NCBI GenBank assembly: GCA_000436115.1 | Contig: FR894501.1 | Coordinates: 18,354 to 39,166, forward strand | Reading direction: 5' to 3' | Length of the DNA: 20,813 nt | Origin: Firmicutes bacterium CAG:534 | Lineage (GTDB): Bacteria > Bacillota > Clostridia > Lachnospirales > Lachnospiraceae | Shown: piece after piece, positions 8,513 through 16,342 of the stretch | Layout: each line of letters starts with the position of its first letter | Numbering within the stretch: the stretch's first letter is position 1 | Notes under the pieces: generated by a model | The model's input: the letters and a program-made list of their open reading frames with translations, nothing else | The model's database searches: none | Told to the model about the DNA's origin: nothing | Position numbers and translations under genes: made by a program

Positions 8513-9541
8513 TTAGCCTAACTCAGCGAAGTACTTAATTGTACGAACCATCTGGCTGGTGTAAGAGTTCTCGTTGTCATACCAAGAAACAACTTCAACC
8601 TGGGTCTTTCCATCAGGAAGAGGACTAACCATGGTCTGTGTAGCATCGAATAAGGAACCGAACTTCATTCCAACGATATCGGAAGAAACGATCTCTTCCT
8701 CGTTGTAACCGAAGGACTCAGTAGCCTGTGCCTTCATAGCTGCGTTAACTTCTTCCTTGGTAACAGCCTTATCAACTACTGCAAATAACAGAGTGGTAGA
8801 ACCTGTAGGGGTAGGAACACGCTGTGCAGCACCGATCAGCTTGCCGTTCAGTTCAGGAATAACAAGGCCGATTGCCTTTGCAGCACCTGTAGAGTTGGGA
8901 ACGATATTAACAGCGCCTGCACGGCTTCTTCTCTTGTCGCCCTTTCTCTGAGGACCATCAAGGATCATCTGATCACCTGTGTAAGCGTGGATTGTGCACA
9001 TAATACCGGACTCGATAGGAGCAAGGTCATTTAATGCCTTTGCCATAGGAGCAAGGCAGTTTGTTGTACAAGAAGCTGCGGAGATGATCTTGTCATCCTT
9101 GGTCAGTGTCTTGTGGTTTACATTGTAAACGATGGTAGGAAGATCATTTCCAGCAGGAGCGGAAATAACAACCTTCTTTGCACCAGCATTGATGTGTGCC
9201 TGTGCCTTAGCCTTAGAGGTATAGAAACCGGAGCACTCAAGAACAACATCTACACCAATCTCGCCCCAAGGACAATTATTTGCATCGGGCTCTTTATAAA
9301 TCTTAATTGTTTTGCCCTTAACGGTAATGGTTCCTGCTTCATCATCAGCAGTTACCTGATCCTCTTCGCCGATTGCAACATATCTGCCCTGTGAAGAGTC
9401 ATATTTTAATAAGTGTGCTAACATAGAAGGTGTTGTTAAGTCGTTGATTGCAACTACTTCATAACCTTCAGCACCAAACATCTGTCTGAATGCCAGACGA
9501 CCAATACGGCCAAAACCATTGATTGCTACTTTTACTGCCAT
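8513..9541 (-). CDS. gap: Glyceraldehyde-3-phosphate dehydrogenase, NAD-type
   Basis: 342 residues. It oxidises glyceraldehyde 3-phosphate to 1,3-bisphosphoglycerate with NAD in the cytoplasm. The Rossmann motif GFGRIGR is at 9-15, and D34 in the NDLT context favours NAD over NADP. The catalytic Cys is C158 in SCTTNCLAP, its partner is H185 in HAYTGDQ, and the KRRSRAGA loop is present. AGGAGG sits just upstream of the ATG. It is the first glycolytic gene of the cluster, with its own consensus promoter at 9634-9662 and a leader of about 85 bases. No cggR regulator is visible, unlike the Bacillus arrangement. Confidence 0.98.
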   Translation of the reverse strand: MAVKVAINGFGRIGRLAFRQMFGAEGYEVVAINDLTTPSMLAHLLKYDSSQGRYVAIGEEDQVTADDEAGTITVKGKTIKIYKEPDANNCPWGEIGVDVVLECSGFYTSKAKAQAHINAGAKKVVISAPAGNDLPTIVYNVNHKTLTKDDKIISAASCTTNCLAPMAKALNDLAPIESGIMCTIHAYTGDQMILDGPQRKGDKRRSRAGAVNIVPNSTGAAKAIGLVIPELNGKLIGAAQRVPTPTGSTTLLFAVVDKAVTKEEVNAAMKAQATESFGYNEEEIVSSDIVGMKFGSLFDATQTMVSPLPDGKTQVEVVSWYDNENSYTSQMVRTIKYFAELG

Positions 9542-9608
9542 TTTAGTTTCCTCCTAAAATTGAATAAATTTTATATTATTTTGCCGCTTCAAAGCATAGC
9601 TTTAAAGA

Positions 9609-9638
9609 TTGACAAAATTTTATCAGCAGATTTATTTT
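9609..9638 (+). promoter_or_regulatory. Possible sigma-A promoter for the PHP phosphatase gene
   Basis: A perfect -35 TTGACA at 9609-9614 is followed after 18 bases by TATTTT (9633-9638; 4 of 6 match). Its -10 lies on top of the gap -10 on the other strand. The leader to the ATG at 9773 would be about 130 bases. Confidence 0.4.
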
Positions 9639-9662
9639 ACCTAATTTGTCCTAAAAGTGCAA
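9634..9662 (-). promoter_or_regulatory. sigma-A promoter of gap
   Basis: On the - strand TTGCAC (9657-9662) and TAAAAT (9634-9639) are 17 bases apart, close to consensus. Transcription would start near 9627, leaving a leader of about 85 bases with a small AAAGC-TAT-GCTTT hairpin before the AGGAGG. Confidence 0.8.
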
Positions 9663-9664
9663 GA

Positions 9665-9684
9665 TGTAAATGAAAAAATTTACA
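9665..9684. promoter_or_regulatory. Candidate operator dyad upstream of gap
   Basis: A perfect inverted repeat TGTAAAT-N6-ATTTACA spans 20 bases directly upstream of the gap -35 and about 90 bases before the PHP gene. Its position suits an activator of gap or a regulator of both genes. It does not match the spacing of the Rex site, so the binding protein is unknown. Confidence 0.45.
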
Positions 9685-9772
9685 AATGTTTGCTTTTTTT
9701 ATGCCTATCCTTTACACTGAAGAGGAAATTAAGACTGCAGCCTGCGCAAAAGCATGCGGAAATGAGGAAATT

Positions 9773-10591
9773 ATGGCAATAAAAGCAGATTATCATTTAC
9801 ACTCTGCCTTTTCCGGGGATGGCAGGGCCTCCATGGATGAAATGATCCAGAAGGGAATTTCCCTGGGGCTTGAAGCCATGTGCTTTACAGAGCATATGGA
9901 TCTGGATTATGTTTATGAAAAGCCGGAGGAGGAAGGTATGTTTGAGCTTAATACCGACTCCTACCTTTATGACCTGCTCCGTTCAAGAGAAAAATATTGG
10001 GGCAGGATCAAACTTTTATTTGGCGTGGAGCTGGGCGTCCAGCCCCATCTAAGTGAGCAGCTTTCCCGTTATGCCGCAAGCCATGAATTTGATTTTATCA
10101 TTGCTTCTTCCCATCTCTGTAACCGTAAGGATCCCTATTATCCCTCCTTTTATGAAGGGCGGAGCGACGAGGAGGCCTACCGGGAGTATTTTTCTTCCAT
10201 CCTGGACAACCTGACGGCCTTTCATGATTTTGACATCTACGGCCATCTGGATTATGTGGTTCGTTACGGCAAAACCAAGGATGCTGATTACTGCTATGAA
10301 AAATACGCCGATCTTCTGGATCAGATCCTGGAAACCCTTCTTCAAATGGGAAAGGGGATTGAACTGAACACCGGTTCTGTGGGCTACGGCCTTAAGGATT
10401 TTAACCCCTGCACGGGCGTTTTAAAGCGCTACAAACAGCTTGGAGGCGATGTGATCACGATCGGGTCTGACGCCCATGAGCCTGCCCATATCGCAAGAGC
10501 CTTTGACCAGGCATCTGAGCTCCTTACGTCCTGCGGTTTTCGGTATTATACCACCTATGAACACCGTTCCCCTGAGTATCACAAACTTTAA
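9773..10591 (+). CDS. hisJ: PHP-family phosphatase, histidinol-phosphatase (HisJ) type
   Basis: 272 residues, near the length of Bacillus HisJ. The metal-binding set of the PHP fold is visible: H8 and H10 in DYHLHS, H41 and D43 in TEHMD, E86 in GVELG, H114 in ASSH, H158 in GHLD, and D233 and H235 in GSDAHEP. By family knowledge this is a trinuclear-metal phosphatase that removes phosphate from histidinol phosphate in histidine synthesis. Related PHP proteins act on other phosphates, and no other his gene is nearby, so the substrate is inferred. I chose the ATG at 9773 because GAGGAAA lies five bases before it and the family N-terminus begins there. In-frame ATGs at 9686 and 9701 lack a ribosome binding site. 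It converges on mnmA. Confidence 0.85.
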   Translation: MAIKADYHLHSAFSGDGRASMDEMIQKGISLGLEAMCFTEHMDLDYVYEKPEEEGMFELNTDSYLYDLLRSREKYWGRIKLLFGVELGVQPHLSEQLSRYAASHEFDFIIASSHLCNRKDPYYPSFYEGRSDEEAYREYFSSILDNLTAFHDFDIYGHLDYVVRYGKTKDADYCYEKYADLLDQILETLLQMGKGIELNTGSVGYGLKDFNPCTGVLKRYKQLGGDVITIGSDAHEPAHIARAFDQASELLTSCGFRYYTTYEHRSPEYHKL

Positions 10592-10595
10592 GATT

Positions 10596-10625
10596 AAAAA
10601 GGTGGGATCAGCAAATGATCCCACC
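10596..10625 (-). terminator. Terminator of the iscS-iscU-mnmA operon, overlapping the mnmA stop
   Basis: On the - strand GGTGGGATCA and TGATCCCACC form a perfect 10-bp stem around a 5-base loop, followed by TTTTT. The 5' arm contains the last codons of mnmA and ends with part of its stop region (10608-10610), so the hairpin is partly coding. Confidence 0.88.
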
Positions 10626-11684
10626 TCCTAATACATATTCTCCTTCATAAAACACAACTGCCTGTCCAGGCGTGATCGCCCGCACCGGCTCTTCAAATTC
10701 TGCCCGGATCAGATCCCGGCCCTGTCTTTCTATCCGGCACCATTGTCCCTTATGGGCGTATCGCACTTTGGCCCATACTCTTCTTGGTTCTTCCAGATCC
10801 TCCATTCCCATGAAGTTCAAATGGTCGCACAAAAGCTCTTTCTTAAACACCTGGGGTTCTTCCCCCACCACTACCTGATTGGTCTTTGGCCGCAGTTCAC
10901 TGACAAATACCGGTTCTCCCATGGAAAGCCCCAGTCCCTTGCGCTGCCCTATGGTATAATGGGTAATTCCTTTGTGCTTTCCGAGTACGGTTCCATCCCG
11001 GGTAACAAAGTCCCCTTCCCCGGGCATCCGCTCTCCTGCTTTTTTCTTCAGGAAGGCTGCATAATCCCCATCCGGCACAAAACAGATATCCTGGCTGTCA
11101 GGCTTTGCCGCTACGGGAAGCCCTGCCTCCTGTGCGATCCTGCGCACCTGATCCTTTTCATATTCTCCAATGGGCATCAGGGTATGTGCAAGCTGAAACT
11201 GTGTCAGGTTATACAAAGCGTAGGTCTGATCCTTTCTGGCCGTTACAGAGTTCCGAATGGCAAATCTGCCGTTTGGCAGCTTTGCAATCCTGGCATAATG
11301 TCCTGTTGCGATATAATCTGCACCAATTTCCATGCTCCGTTTTAAGAGGGACTCCCATTTCACATAACGGTTACAGGCAATACAGGGATTGGGCGTTCTG
11401 CCTGCCAGATATTCTTCCACAAAATAGTCCACTACTTTTTCCTGGAATTCCTGCTTAAAATTCATTACATAATAAGGGATTTCCAGTCTGTCTGCCACTC
11501 TTCTGGCGTCATCTACCGCCGAAAGGCCACAGCAGCCGCCGTTCTCCTCGGTTCTTTGCTGCTCCTCATCCTCCCAGATCTGCATGGTCACGCCGATCAC
11601 ATCATAGCCCTGTTCCTTCAAAAGGTATGCTGCCACGGAGGAATCCACTCCCCCGGACATTCCTACAACCACCTTTTCCTTCAT
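10608..11684 (-). CDS. mnmA: tRNA-specific 2-thiouridylase MnmA
   Basis: 358 residues. MnmA adds sulfur to U34 of the wobble position in tRNAs for Lys, Glu and Gln, using ATP and sulfur that originates from a cysteine desulfurase. The PP-loop GMSGGVDSS is at 8-16, the catalytic cysteines are C101 (TPNPCIACNRYVKW) and C201 (SQDICFVP), and GHYAR and RKDQTY contact tRNA. The ATG overlaps the iscU stop by one base (TAATG), so translation is coupled. Having iscS in the same operon fits a direct sulfur supply. The extra cysteines C51 and C52 are in a loop that commonly varies. Confidence 0.97.
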   Translation of the reverse strand: MKEKVVVGMSGGVDSSVAAYLLKEQGYDVIGVTMQIWEDEEQQRTEENGGCCGLSAVDDARRVADRLEIPYYVMNFKQEFQEKVVDYFVEEYLAGRTPNPCIACNRYVKWESLLKRSMEIGADYIATGHYARIAKLPNGRFAIRNSVTARKDQTYALYNLTQFQLAHTLMPIGEYEKDQVRRIAQEAGLPVAAKPDSQDICFVPDGDYAAFLKKKAGERMPGEGDFVTRDGTVLGKHKGITHYTIGQRKGLGLSMGEPVFVSELRPKTNQVVVGEEPQVFKKELLCDHLNFMGMEDLEEPRRVWAKVRYAHKGQWCRIERQGRDLIRAEFEEPVRAITPGQAVVFYEGEYVLGGGIIC

Positions 11685-12121
11685 TAATATTCTTCTTCCT
11701 CTTCATCCTCATGAATATCTGACTTCGGTTTTTGCAGACCTTCAATGGTGATGCCATGCTTTTCGGCATAATCCCAAAGGGCTGCGTGGATCGCTTCCTC
11801 TGCCAGTAAAGAACAGTGTACCTTTACCGGCGGCAATCCGTCAAGTGCCTCCATCACAGCTTTATTGGTCACCTGCATGGCCTCCTGTATGGTTTTTCCC
11901 TTCACCATCTCCGTTGCCATGCTGCTGGTAGCCACTGCAGCGCCGCAGCCAAAGGTTTTAAACTTACAGTCTCTGATCACCTGATTTTCATCAATATCAA
12001 GATAGATCCTCATAATATCGCCGCATTTTGCATTTCCCACCGTGCCCACGCCGCTGGCAGCCTCTATTTCTCCTACATTTCTGGGATTTGTAAAATGATC
12101 CATTACTTTTTCACTGTACAT
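11684..12121 (-). CDS. iscU: Fe-S cluster scaffold protein IscU/NifU N-terminal type
   Basis: 145 residues. It is the scaffold on which [2Fe-2S] clusters form with sulfur from IscS. The three ligand cysteines are C33 (in AKCGD, with D35), C59 (FGCGAA) and C103 (VHCSLLAE). There is no C-terminal NifU-type thioredoxin-like domain. Instead the protein ends in a very acidic tail (HEDEEEEEY), as seen in clostridial versions. It begins 16 bases after iscS, with GAGG upstream of the ATG, and runs into mnmA. It is the NifU-like scaffold usual for Clostridia rather than the SufU type, which lacks the same spacing. Confidence 0.95.
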   Translation of the reverse strand: MYSEKVMDHFTNPRNVGEIEAASGVGTVGNAKCGDIMRIYLDIDENQVIRDCKFKTFGCGAAVATSSMATEMVKGKTIQEAMQVTNKAVMEALDGLPPVKVHCSLLAEEAIHAALWDYAEKHGITIEGLQKPKSDIHEDEEEEEY

Positions 12122-12137
12122 CCTTTTATCCTCTTTC

Positions 12138-13322
12138 CTATTTTTGATTTTTTCTTATAAAATCTTCATACAAGGGCGACATACTGCGCAGCTTTTCTAC
12201 GATCTCCTTCACGCTCTCCACCACATAATCAAGCTCTTCCCTTGTGGTATCCGCATTCAGGGTCAGCCGGAGGGATCCGTGTGCGATCTCATGGGGAAGT
12301 CCGATGGCTAAAAGCACATGGGAAGGATCCAGGGAACCGGAGGTACATGCGGAGCCGCTGGATGCGCAGATCTTTTTCATATCCAGCATAATCAGAAGTG
12401 ATTCTCCTTCAATAAACTGAAAGCTGAAATTCACATTGCCGGGAAGCCTCTTTGTCCTGTGCCCGTTGAGCCTGCAATAAGGCACTTCCTTTTCTATTCT
12501 TTGTATCAAATAGTCTCTCAGTTCCGTTTCTTTTTTTATATTGGCATCCATATTCTCAAAGGCTTTTTTCACCGCAGCCCCGAGTCCCACAATGCCGGGT
12601 ACGTTTTCCGTCCCCGCACGCCTGCTCCTCTCCTGGGAGCCTCCATGAAGGAAGGAACGGATCTTTACACCCTTTCTGATATATAAAAATCCCACTCCCT
12701 TAGGCCCGTGGAGCTTATGCCCGCTGGCGCTGAGCATGTCAATGTGAAGAGCTTCCACATCGATGGGAAGATGCCCGTATGCCTGTACTGCATCTGTATG
12801 GAACAAAATGCCATTTTCCTTAGCGATCCTGCCAATCTCTTCTATGGGCTGTACAGTTCCGATCTCATTGTTGGCAAACATCACGGAAATCAAAATCGTG
12901 TCCGGTCTGATCGCCTTCTTCAGATCCTCCAGCCGGATCACGCCGTCCTCATCCACATCAATATATGTCACCTCATAGCCTCTCTTTTCCAGATACTGAC
13001 AGGTATGGAGAACCGCATGATGTTCGATCCTGGATGTGATGATATGCTTTCCCTTTGCAGCATAAGCTTCCGCAGTTGCAATAAGCGCCCAGTTATCGGA
13101 CTCCGACCCTCCCGCCGTAAAATATATTTCCGCCCCATCTGTGTTAAGGCTCTTTGCAATGATGTCTCTCGCATTCGTGATCGCCTTTTTGCTCTGTGCG
13201 CCAAGCTGATAAATGCTGCTGGCATTTCCATACTGCTCTGTAAAATAAGGGAGCATTGCGTCAAGCGCCTCTTTTGCACACTGGGTAGTGGCTGCATTGT
13301 CCAAATATACCATATGATCCAT
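12138..13322 (-). CDS. iscS: Cysteine desulfurase IscS/NifS
   Basis: 394 residues. This PLP enzyme takes sulfur from L-cysteine as a persulfide and passes it to IscU and MnmA. The PLP lysine is K203 in SASGHKLHGPKG, the PLP-stacking histidine lies in EHHA (101-102), D177 contacts the PLP ring, and the sulfur-carrying cysteine is C326 in SSGSACTSGSLDPSH. It is the first gene of the iscS-iscU-mnmA operon. AAAGG precedes the ATG at 13322 by about 12 bases; Met4 (13313) is a possible alternative. No iscR regulator gene precedes it here, although a dyad that could bind one does. Confidence 0.96.
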   Translation of the reverse strand: MDHMVYLDNAATTQCAKEALDAMLPYFTEQYGNASSIYQLGAQSKKAITNARDIIAKSLNTDGAEIYFTAGGSESDNWALIATAEAYAAKGKHIITSRIEHHAVLHTCQYLEKRGYEVTYIDVDEDGVIRLEDLKKAIRPDTILISVMFANNEIGTVQPIEEIGRIAKENGILFHTDAVQAYGHLPIDVEALHIDMLSASGHKLHGPKGVGFLYIRKGVKIRSFLHGGSQERSRRAGTENVPGIVGLGAAVKKAFENMDANIKKETELRDYLIQRIEKEVPYCRLNGHRTKRLPGNVNFSFQFIEGESLLIMLDMKKICASSGSACTSGSLDPSHVLLAIGLPHEIAHGSLRLTLNADTTREELDYVVESVKEIVEKLRSMSPLYEDFIRKNQK

Positions 13323-13374
13323 CTTATCGTTACACCTTTCCCTTTTCTAAAATATTCGTATAGGCCTTCTTATT

Positions 13375-13391
13375 CCTATCAAATTACTAGG
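13375..13391. promoter_or_regulatory. Candidate Rrf2/IscR-type operator in the iscS leader
   Basis: The 17-base dyad CCTATCAAATTACTAGG has the symmetric form CCTA-NN-AA-N-TT-NN-TAGG. On the - strand it lies about 12 bases after the iscS -10, so it covers the start of the transcript, a repressor position. Assignment to an Rrf2-family regulator rests only on the gene context. Confidence 0.45.
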
Positions 13392-13403
13392 TTTTGTAAG
13401 TCA

Positions 13404-13432
13404 ACTATAGCACTGCCCTCCTGTTCTGTCAA
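13404..13432 (-). promoter_or_regulatory. sigma-A promoter of the iscS operon
   Basis: On the - strand TTGACA (13427-13432) and TATAGT (13404-13409) are separated by 17 bases. Transcription would start near 13397 and give a leader of about 75 bases to the iscS ATG. Confidence 0.85.
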
Positions 13433-13480
13433 TCCATGCCCCCGCATATATTTTTATAAACTTCCTCCGGAGCGTGGTCT

Positions 13481-14866
13481 ATGTCTTTTAGAAGCAGCAC
13501 TTTTCGCATACGCCGTTCATTTACCATGGACACTGTAAAAAAGCCTCTGATCACAGGCACACTCATTCTGACTGCTACCGGTTTTGCCAGCCGCTTCATC
13601 GGCTTTTTCTACCGCATTTTTCTGTCACGCACCTTTGGCGCCGAGGGCATGGGCATCTATCAGCTGACTGCGCCTGTGCTTGCACTTTCCTTTTCCTTGA
13701 CTGTTTCCGGCATGCAGACTGCCATCTCCAAGTTTGTGGCAGGAAGAGCTCTTTCCAAAGATTATCGCTCCTGTGCCCTGCATTTATTCACAGGTTTTCT
13801 GATTTCCATGATCCTTTCCGTGCTCTGCACCGTTTTGATCTATTGCTATGCAGATCCTATTGCAAGATCTTTTCTCTTAGAAGAGCGCACTGCCCCTCTT
13901 CTTAGGATTTTGTCTTTGTCGATCCCTCTTTCTACCGTTCACTCCTGTGTAAACGGATATTTTTATGGTATCAAAAAAACCTCCGTGCCTGCACTTTGCC
14001 AGCTTGCAGAGCAGATCTCCAGAGTGGGAAGCGTCTATCTGATCTATCACGCCTGCCTTGCCCGCGGTCTGCAGCCTACCATCAGCCTTGCCGTTGTTGG
14101 TCTGGTGATCGGCGAGGCTGCCTCCACATTGCTTTCCATTGTGGCAATCAGAGCGCACTTTTCAGCTCTTGTTCCCAGCATGAAAAGCTTTGCGCCGGTT
14201 TCTGTTTCCTCCGGTGAATTTTGTCAGACTGCAAGGGGACTGCTTTCTTTGGCCGTTCCCCTTGCACTGAACCGGATCATCATCAATTTTCTGCAGAGCA
14301 TTGAAGCTATTTTTATCCCCAACAAGCTGATGAGCTACGGATATGGCAATGCAGCTGCCCTTAGCGTCTACGGGGTTCTTACGGGGATGAGCCTGCCTCT
14401 TGTGCTGTTTCCCAGCGCCATCACTAATTCTATCTGCGTTTTGCTCCTGCCCATCGTATCGGAGGCAGATTCCGCCCAAAATGTACACACAATCAAAAAA
14501 GCCGTGCGGGGTTGTGTCCGCTACGGCTTTTTGTTAGGGGTTTTGTGTACCCTTATCTTTTTATTTGGTGGAAACTTTTTGGGGCAATTTCTTTATCAAA
14601 GCTCCCTTGCCGGTGATTTCATTGTCATCCTCGGCTTTCTTTGTCCTTTAATGTATATCGCCAGCACACTGAACAGTATTTTAAATGGTCTCGGCAAAAC
14701 CGGCCTTACCTTTCTTTACAGCATGCTCAGCCTGTTCGTCCGCCTGGCCTTTGTATTTGTGGCAATTCCCCTCTGGGGCATCCACGGCTACCTGTACGGC
14801 CTACTGGCAAGTCAATTCGTCCAGACCCTGCTTTGCATGTATGCTGTGCGAAGCTATTATCGCTGA
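13481..14866 (+). CDS. SpoVB/MurJ-superfamily flippase (polysaccharide biosynthesis or stage V sporulation protein B-like)
   Basis: 461 residues, almost entirely hydrophobic, with about 12-14 transmembrane helices. The N-terminus reads GTLILTATGFASRFIGFFYR, the hallmark start of SpoVB-like members of the MATE/MOP superfamily; GAEGMGIYQL follows, also typical. SpoVB-like proteins move lipid-linked wall precursors across the membrane and are needed for the spore cortex. In Clostridia several paralogues exist, so a vegetative role is possible. I chose the ATG at 13481 because GGAG lies about nine bases upstream; Met16 (13526) fits the family start but has no ribosome binding site. It is divergent from iscS and convergent with the chemotaxis gene. 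Confidence 0.88.
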   Translation: MSFRSSTFRIRRSFTMDTVKKPLITGTLILTATGFASRFIGFFYRIFLSRTFGAEGMGIYQLTAPVLALSFSLTVSGMQTAISKFVAGRALSKDYRSCALHLFTGFLISMILSVLCTVLIYCYADPIARSFLLEERTAPLLRILSLSIPLSTVHSCVNGYFYGIKKTSVPALCQLAEQISRVGSVYLIYHACLARGLQPTISLAVVGLVIGEAASTLLSIVAIRAHFSALVPSMKSFAPVSVSSGEFCQTARGLLSLAVPLALNRIIINFLQSIEAIFIPNKLMSYGYGNAAALSVYGVLTGMSLPLVLFPSAITNSICVLLLPIVSEADSAQNVHTIKKAVRGCVRYGFLLGVLCTLIFLFGGNFLGQFLYQSSLAGDFIVILGFLCPLMYIASTLNSILNGLGKTGLTFLYSMLSLFVRLAFVFVAIPLWGIHGYLYGLLASQFVQTLLCMYAVRSYYR

Positions 14867-14884
14867 TTAATTTCTGTGATTAAT
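14864..14884. repeat. Small palindrome between convergent genes, weak terminator candidate
   Basis: GATTAAT and ATTAATC are 7 bases apart in the 13-base gap between the flippase gene and the chemotaxis gene, overlapping both stop regions. It lacks a T-run on either strand, so terminator function is doubtful. Confidence 0.3.
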
Positions 14885-16130
14885 CTTCCCGAAGCTGGAA
14901 CTTCTCAACCATACCCTTTAAGGAGGTTGCCTGTGCGGAAAGCTCTTGGCTGGTGGCAGAGGTCTCTTCTGCTGCCGCAGAGTTGTTCTCAACAACAGCG
15001 CTGATAGTCTCAAAGCCCTTTTCAATTTCCTTAACGGACTGTGACTGTCTGTCAGATGCGGAACGGATATTGGCAACTGCCATTACGATATTATCCATTT
15101 CCTGAACAACGTTGTTAAGAGATTCAGCCGTCTGCTCCGTGATCTCGCTTCCTCTTTGCACTTCACTGATAGACTTATCGATCAGGCTCTTGGAAGTGAT
15201 CGCTGAATTTGCACTGTCTTCAGCAAGCTTTCTGATCTGATCGGCAACAACCGCAAAGCCCTTTCCGGCTTCTCCTGCCCTTGCTGCCTCGATTGCTGCA
15301 TTCAAGGAAAGCAGGTTGGTCTGGGATGCGATCTCCTCAATATCAACGATGATGTTTCCAATCTCTCCGGAGGTCTCCTTAATGGTCTCCATCGCCTTGG
15401 TCAGTTCACCCATCTTCTGCTGGCTGATCTGTGCCTGTGCACCAATGGATTTTGCATTATCGTGAGCCATATCTGTGGTCTTGGTATTCTCAAGAACCTG
15501 ACTGGTTACTTCTGTTACAGTTGCAAGCAGTTCCTGGATGGATGCTGCCTGGTCTGTTGCGCCCTGCGCTAACTCCTGAGAGCTCATTGCAAGGTCATTG
15601 GAGCCTACGGAAACCTGATCAGCAGCCTCGTCAATACCGCGCATGGTCTCGCTAAAGCCCTTCACCATTTTAATCAGTTCTTCCAGAAGTCCGGAGAAAT
15701 CACCGATATAAGCTTCGGGATTTTCGCTCTTGACATTGAAATTTCCTTCCTCAAACGCCTGCAGGATCATGGAGAGATCCTTCAAAAGCGCTCTGAGCAT
15801 CTTAATGGTCTGGCGCACACTGTCTGCCAGCGTTCCTAACTCATTATCACTCTCATAAACAACTTCTACGCTGAGGTCGCCCTTCGCAAGTCCTTTCACC
15901 GCATGATCCATTTCGATCACGGGATCGATCAGATTCGTGACAAGGTACTTAGATCCCTTGGTTGCGAGAAAAATGATCGCCACCAAAATAATCACATGAA
16001 AAATTACGTTAATAATCGTGTTTCCGATTCCTACCATACCAAGAATTGCTGTTACTTCCGATACAGCAAAAATTAAGATAATAGCTAAAAACAATTTACT
16101 GATTTTCTTCTTGAAGCTTTGTTGTTCCAT
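14880..16130 (-). CDS. Methyl-accepting chemotaxis protein without extracellular sensor domain
   Basis: 416 residues from the ATG at 16130. Two close transmembrane helices (about 10-36 and 38-57) are joined by almost no loop. A HAMP domain (about 59-113) follows, then a HAMP-like linker and a long helical signalling domain. The kinase-contact tip holds the conserved EIASQTNLLSLNAAIEAARA and continues GEAGKGFAVVA. It should signal through CheW and CheA to the flagellar motor, sensing membrane state or a cytoplasmic cue, or acting through partner proteins. There is no C-terminal CheR/CheB pentapeptide. AAGGAGG 11 bases upstream decides the start; the in-frame ATG at 16151 would place this site inside the gene. 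The gene has its own strong promoter. Confidence 0.93.
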   Translation of the reverse strand: MEQQSFKKKISKLFLAIILIFAVSEVTAILGMVGIGNTIINVIFHVIILVAIIFLATKGSKYLVTNLIDPVIEMDHAVKGLAKGDLSVEVVYESDNELGTLADSVRQTIKMLRALLKDLSMILQAFEEGNFNVKSENPEAYIGDFSGLLEELIKMVKGFSETMRGIDEAADQVSVGSNDLAMSSQELAQGATDQAASIQELLATVTEVTSQVLENTKTTDMAHDNAKSIGAQAQISQQKMGELTKAMETIKETSGEIGNIIVDIEEIASQTNLLSLNAAIEAARAGEAGKGFAVVADQIRKLAEDSANSAITSKSLIDKSISEVQRGSEITEQTAESLNNVVQEMDNIVMAVANIRSASDRQSQSVKEIEKGFETISAVVENNSAAAEETSATSQELSAQATSLKGMVEKFQLRED

Positions 16131-16184
16131 CCTACAATGCCCCTCCTTCATTTAATCTTATGTCACTTGAAATGCGATACTTTT

Positions 16185-16213
16185 ATTATAGTCATTTTCC
16201 CTTTTTCTGACAA
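16185..16213 (-). promoter_or_regulatory. sigma-A promoter of the chemotaxis gene
   Basis: On the - strand TTGTCA (16208-16213) and a perfect TATAAT (16185-16190) are 17 bases apart, about 55 bases before the ATG. Many motility genes in Clostridia use sigma-D, so a sigma-A type site suggests constitutive expression. Confidence 0.85.
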
Positions 16214-16264
16214 CTGTTTTATTTGCATTTTTCCCTCATTTCTGCGCACGCTTTTTGCACATAC

Positions 16265-16342
16265 CGAGTTTGTGTCAAAGTGCGCGCAGACACAAATCTC
16301 GCGATTGAAAAATTTTATTTTTCAATCTTTTGCTCGGCAAAA
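16265..16342. repeat. Three tandem hairpins between the phosphatase and chemotaxis genes
   Basis: Three inverted repeats stand side by side. The first is CGAG-TTTGTGTC (16265-16276) with GACACAAA-T-CTCG (16289-16301), 12 bp with one bulge. The second is GATTGAAAAAT with ATTTTTCAATC (16303-16327), a perfect 11 bp with loop TTT. The third is TTTTGC with GCAAAA (16328-16342). They lie upstream of the chemotaxis promoter and just after the phosphatase stop. They may end the phosphatase transcript or be a REP/MITE-like repeat unit; none has a classical U-tract in the - direction. Confidence 0.65.

Noticed and set aside
9665..9684. Rex operator upstream of gap
   Set aside because: The dyad has a six-base centre (TGTAAAT-N6-ATTTACA), whereas the Rex site is TTGTTAA-N4-TTAACAA. 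The half-site also differs.
13445..13452. sigma-E (sporulation) promoter for the SpoVB-like gene
   Set aside because: CATATATT resembles the -10, but the only -35-like word (GTCAATC) is about 10 bases away, which is too close.
12708..13538. Long open frame on the + strand opposite iscS (276 codons)
   Set aside because: It lies antisense to a clearly real gene, has no ribosome binding site, and its translation is low-complexity Ile/Cys/Leu sequence without any domain.
14864..14884. Bidirectional terminator between the flippase and chemotaxis genes
   Set aside because: The palindrome is AT-rich and short, with no T-run on either side; listed only as a repeat.
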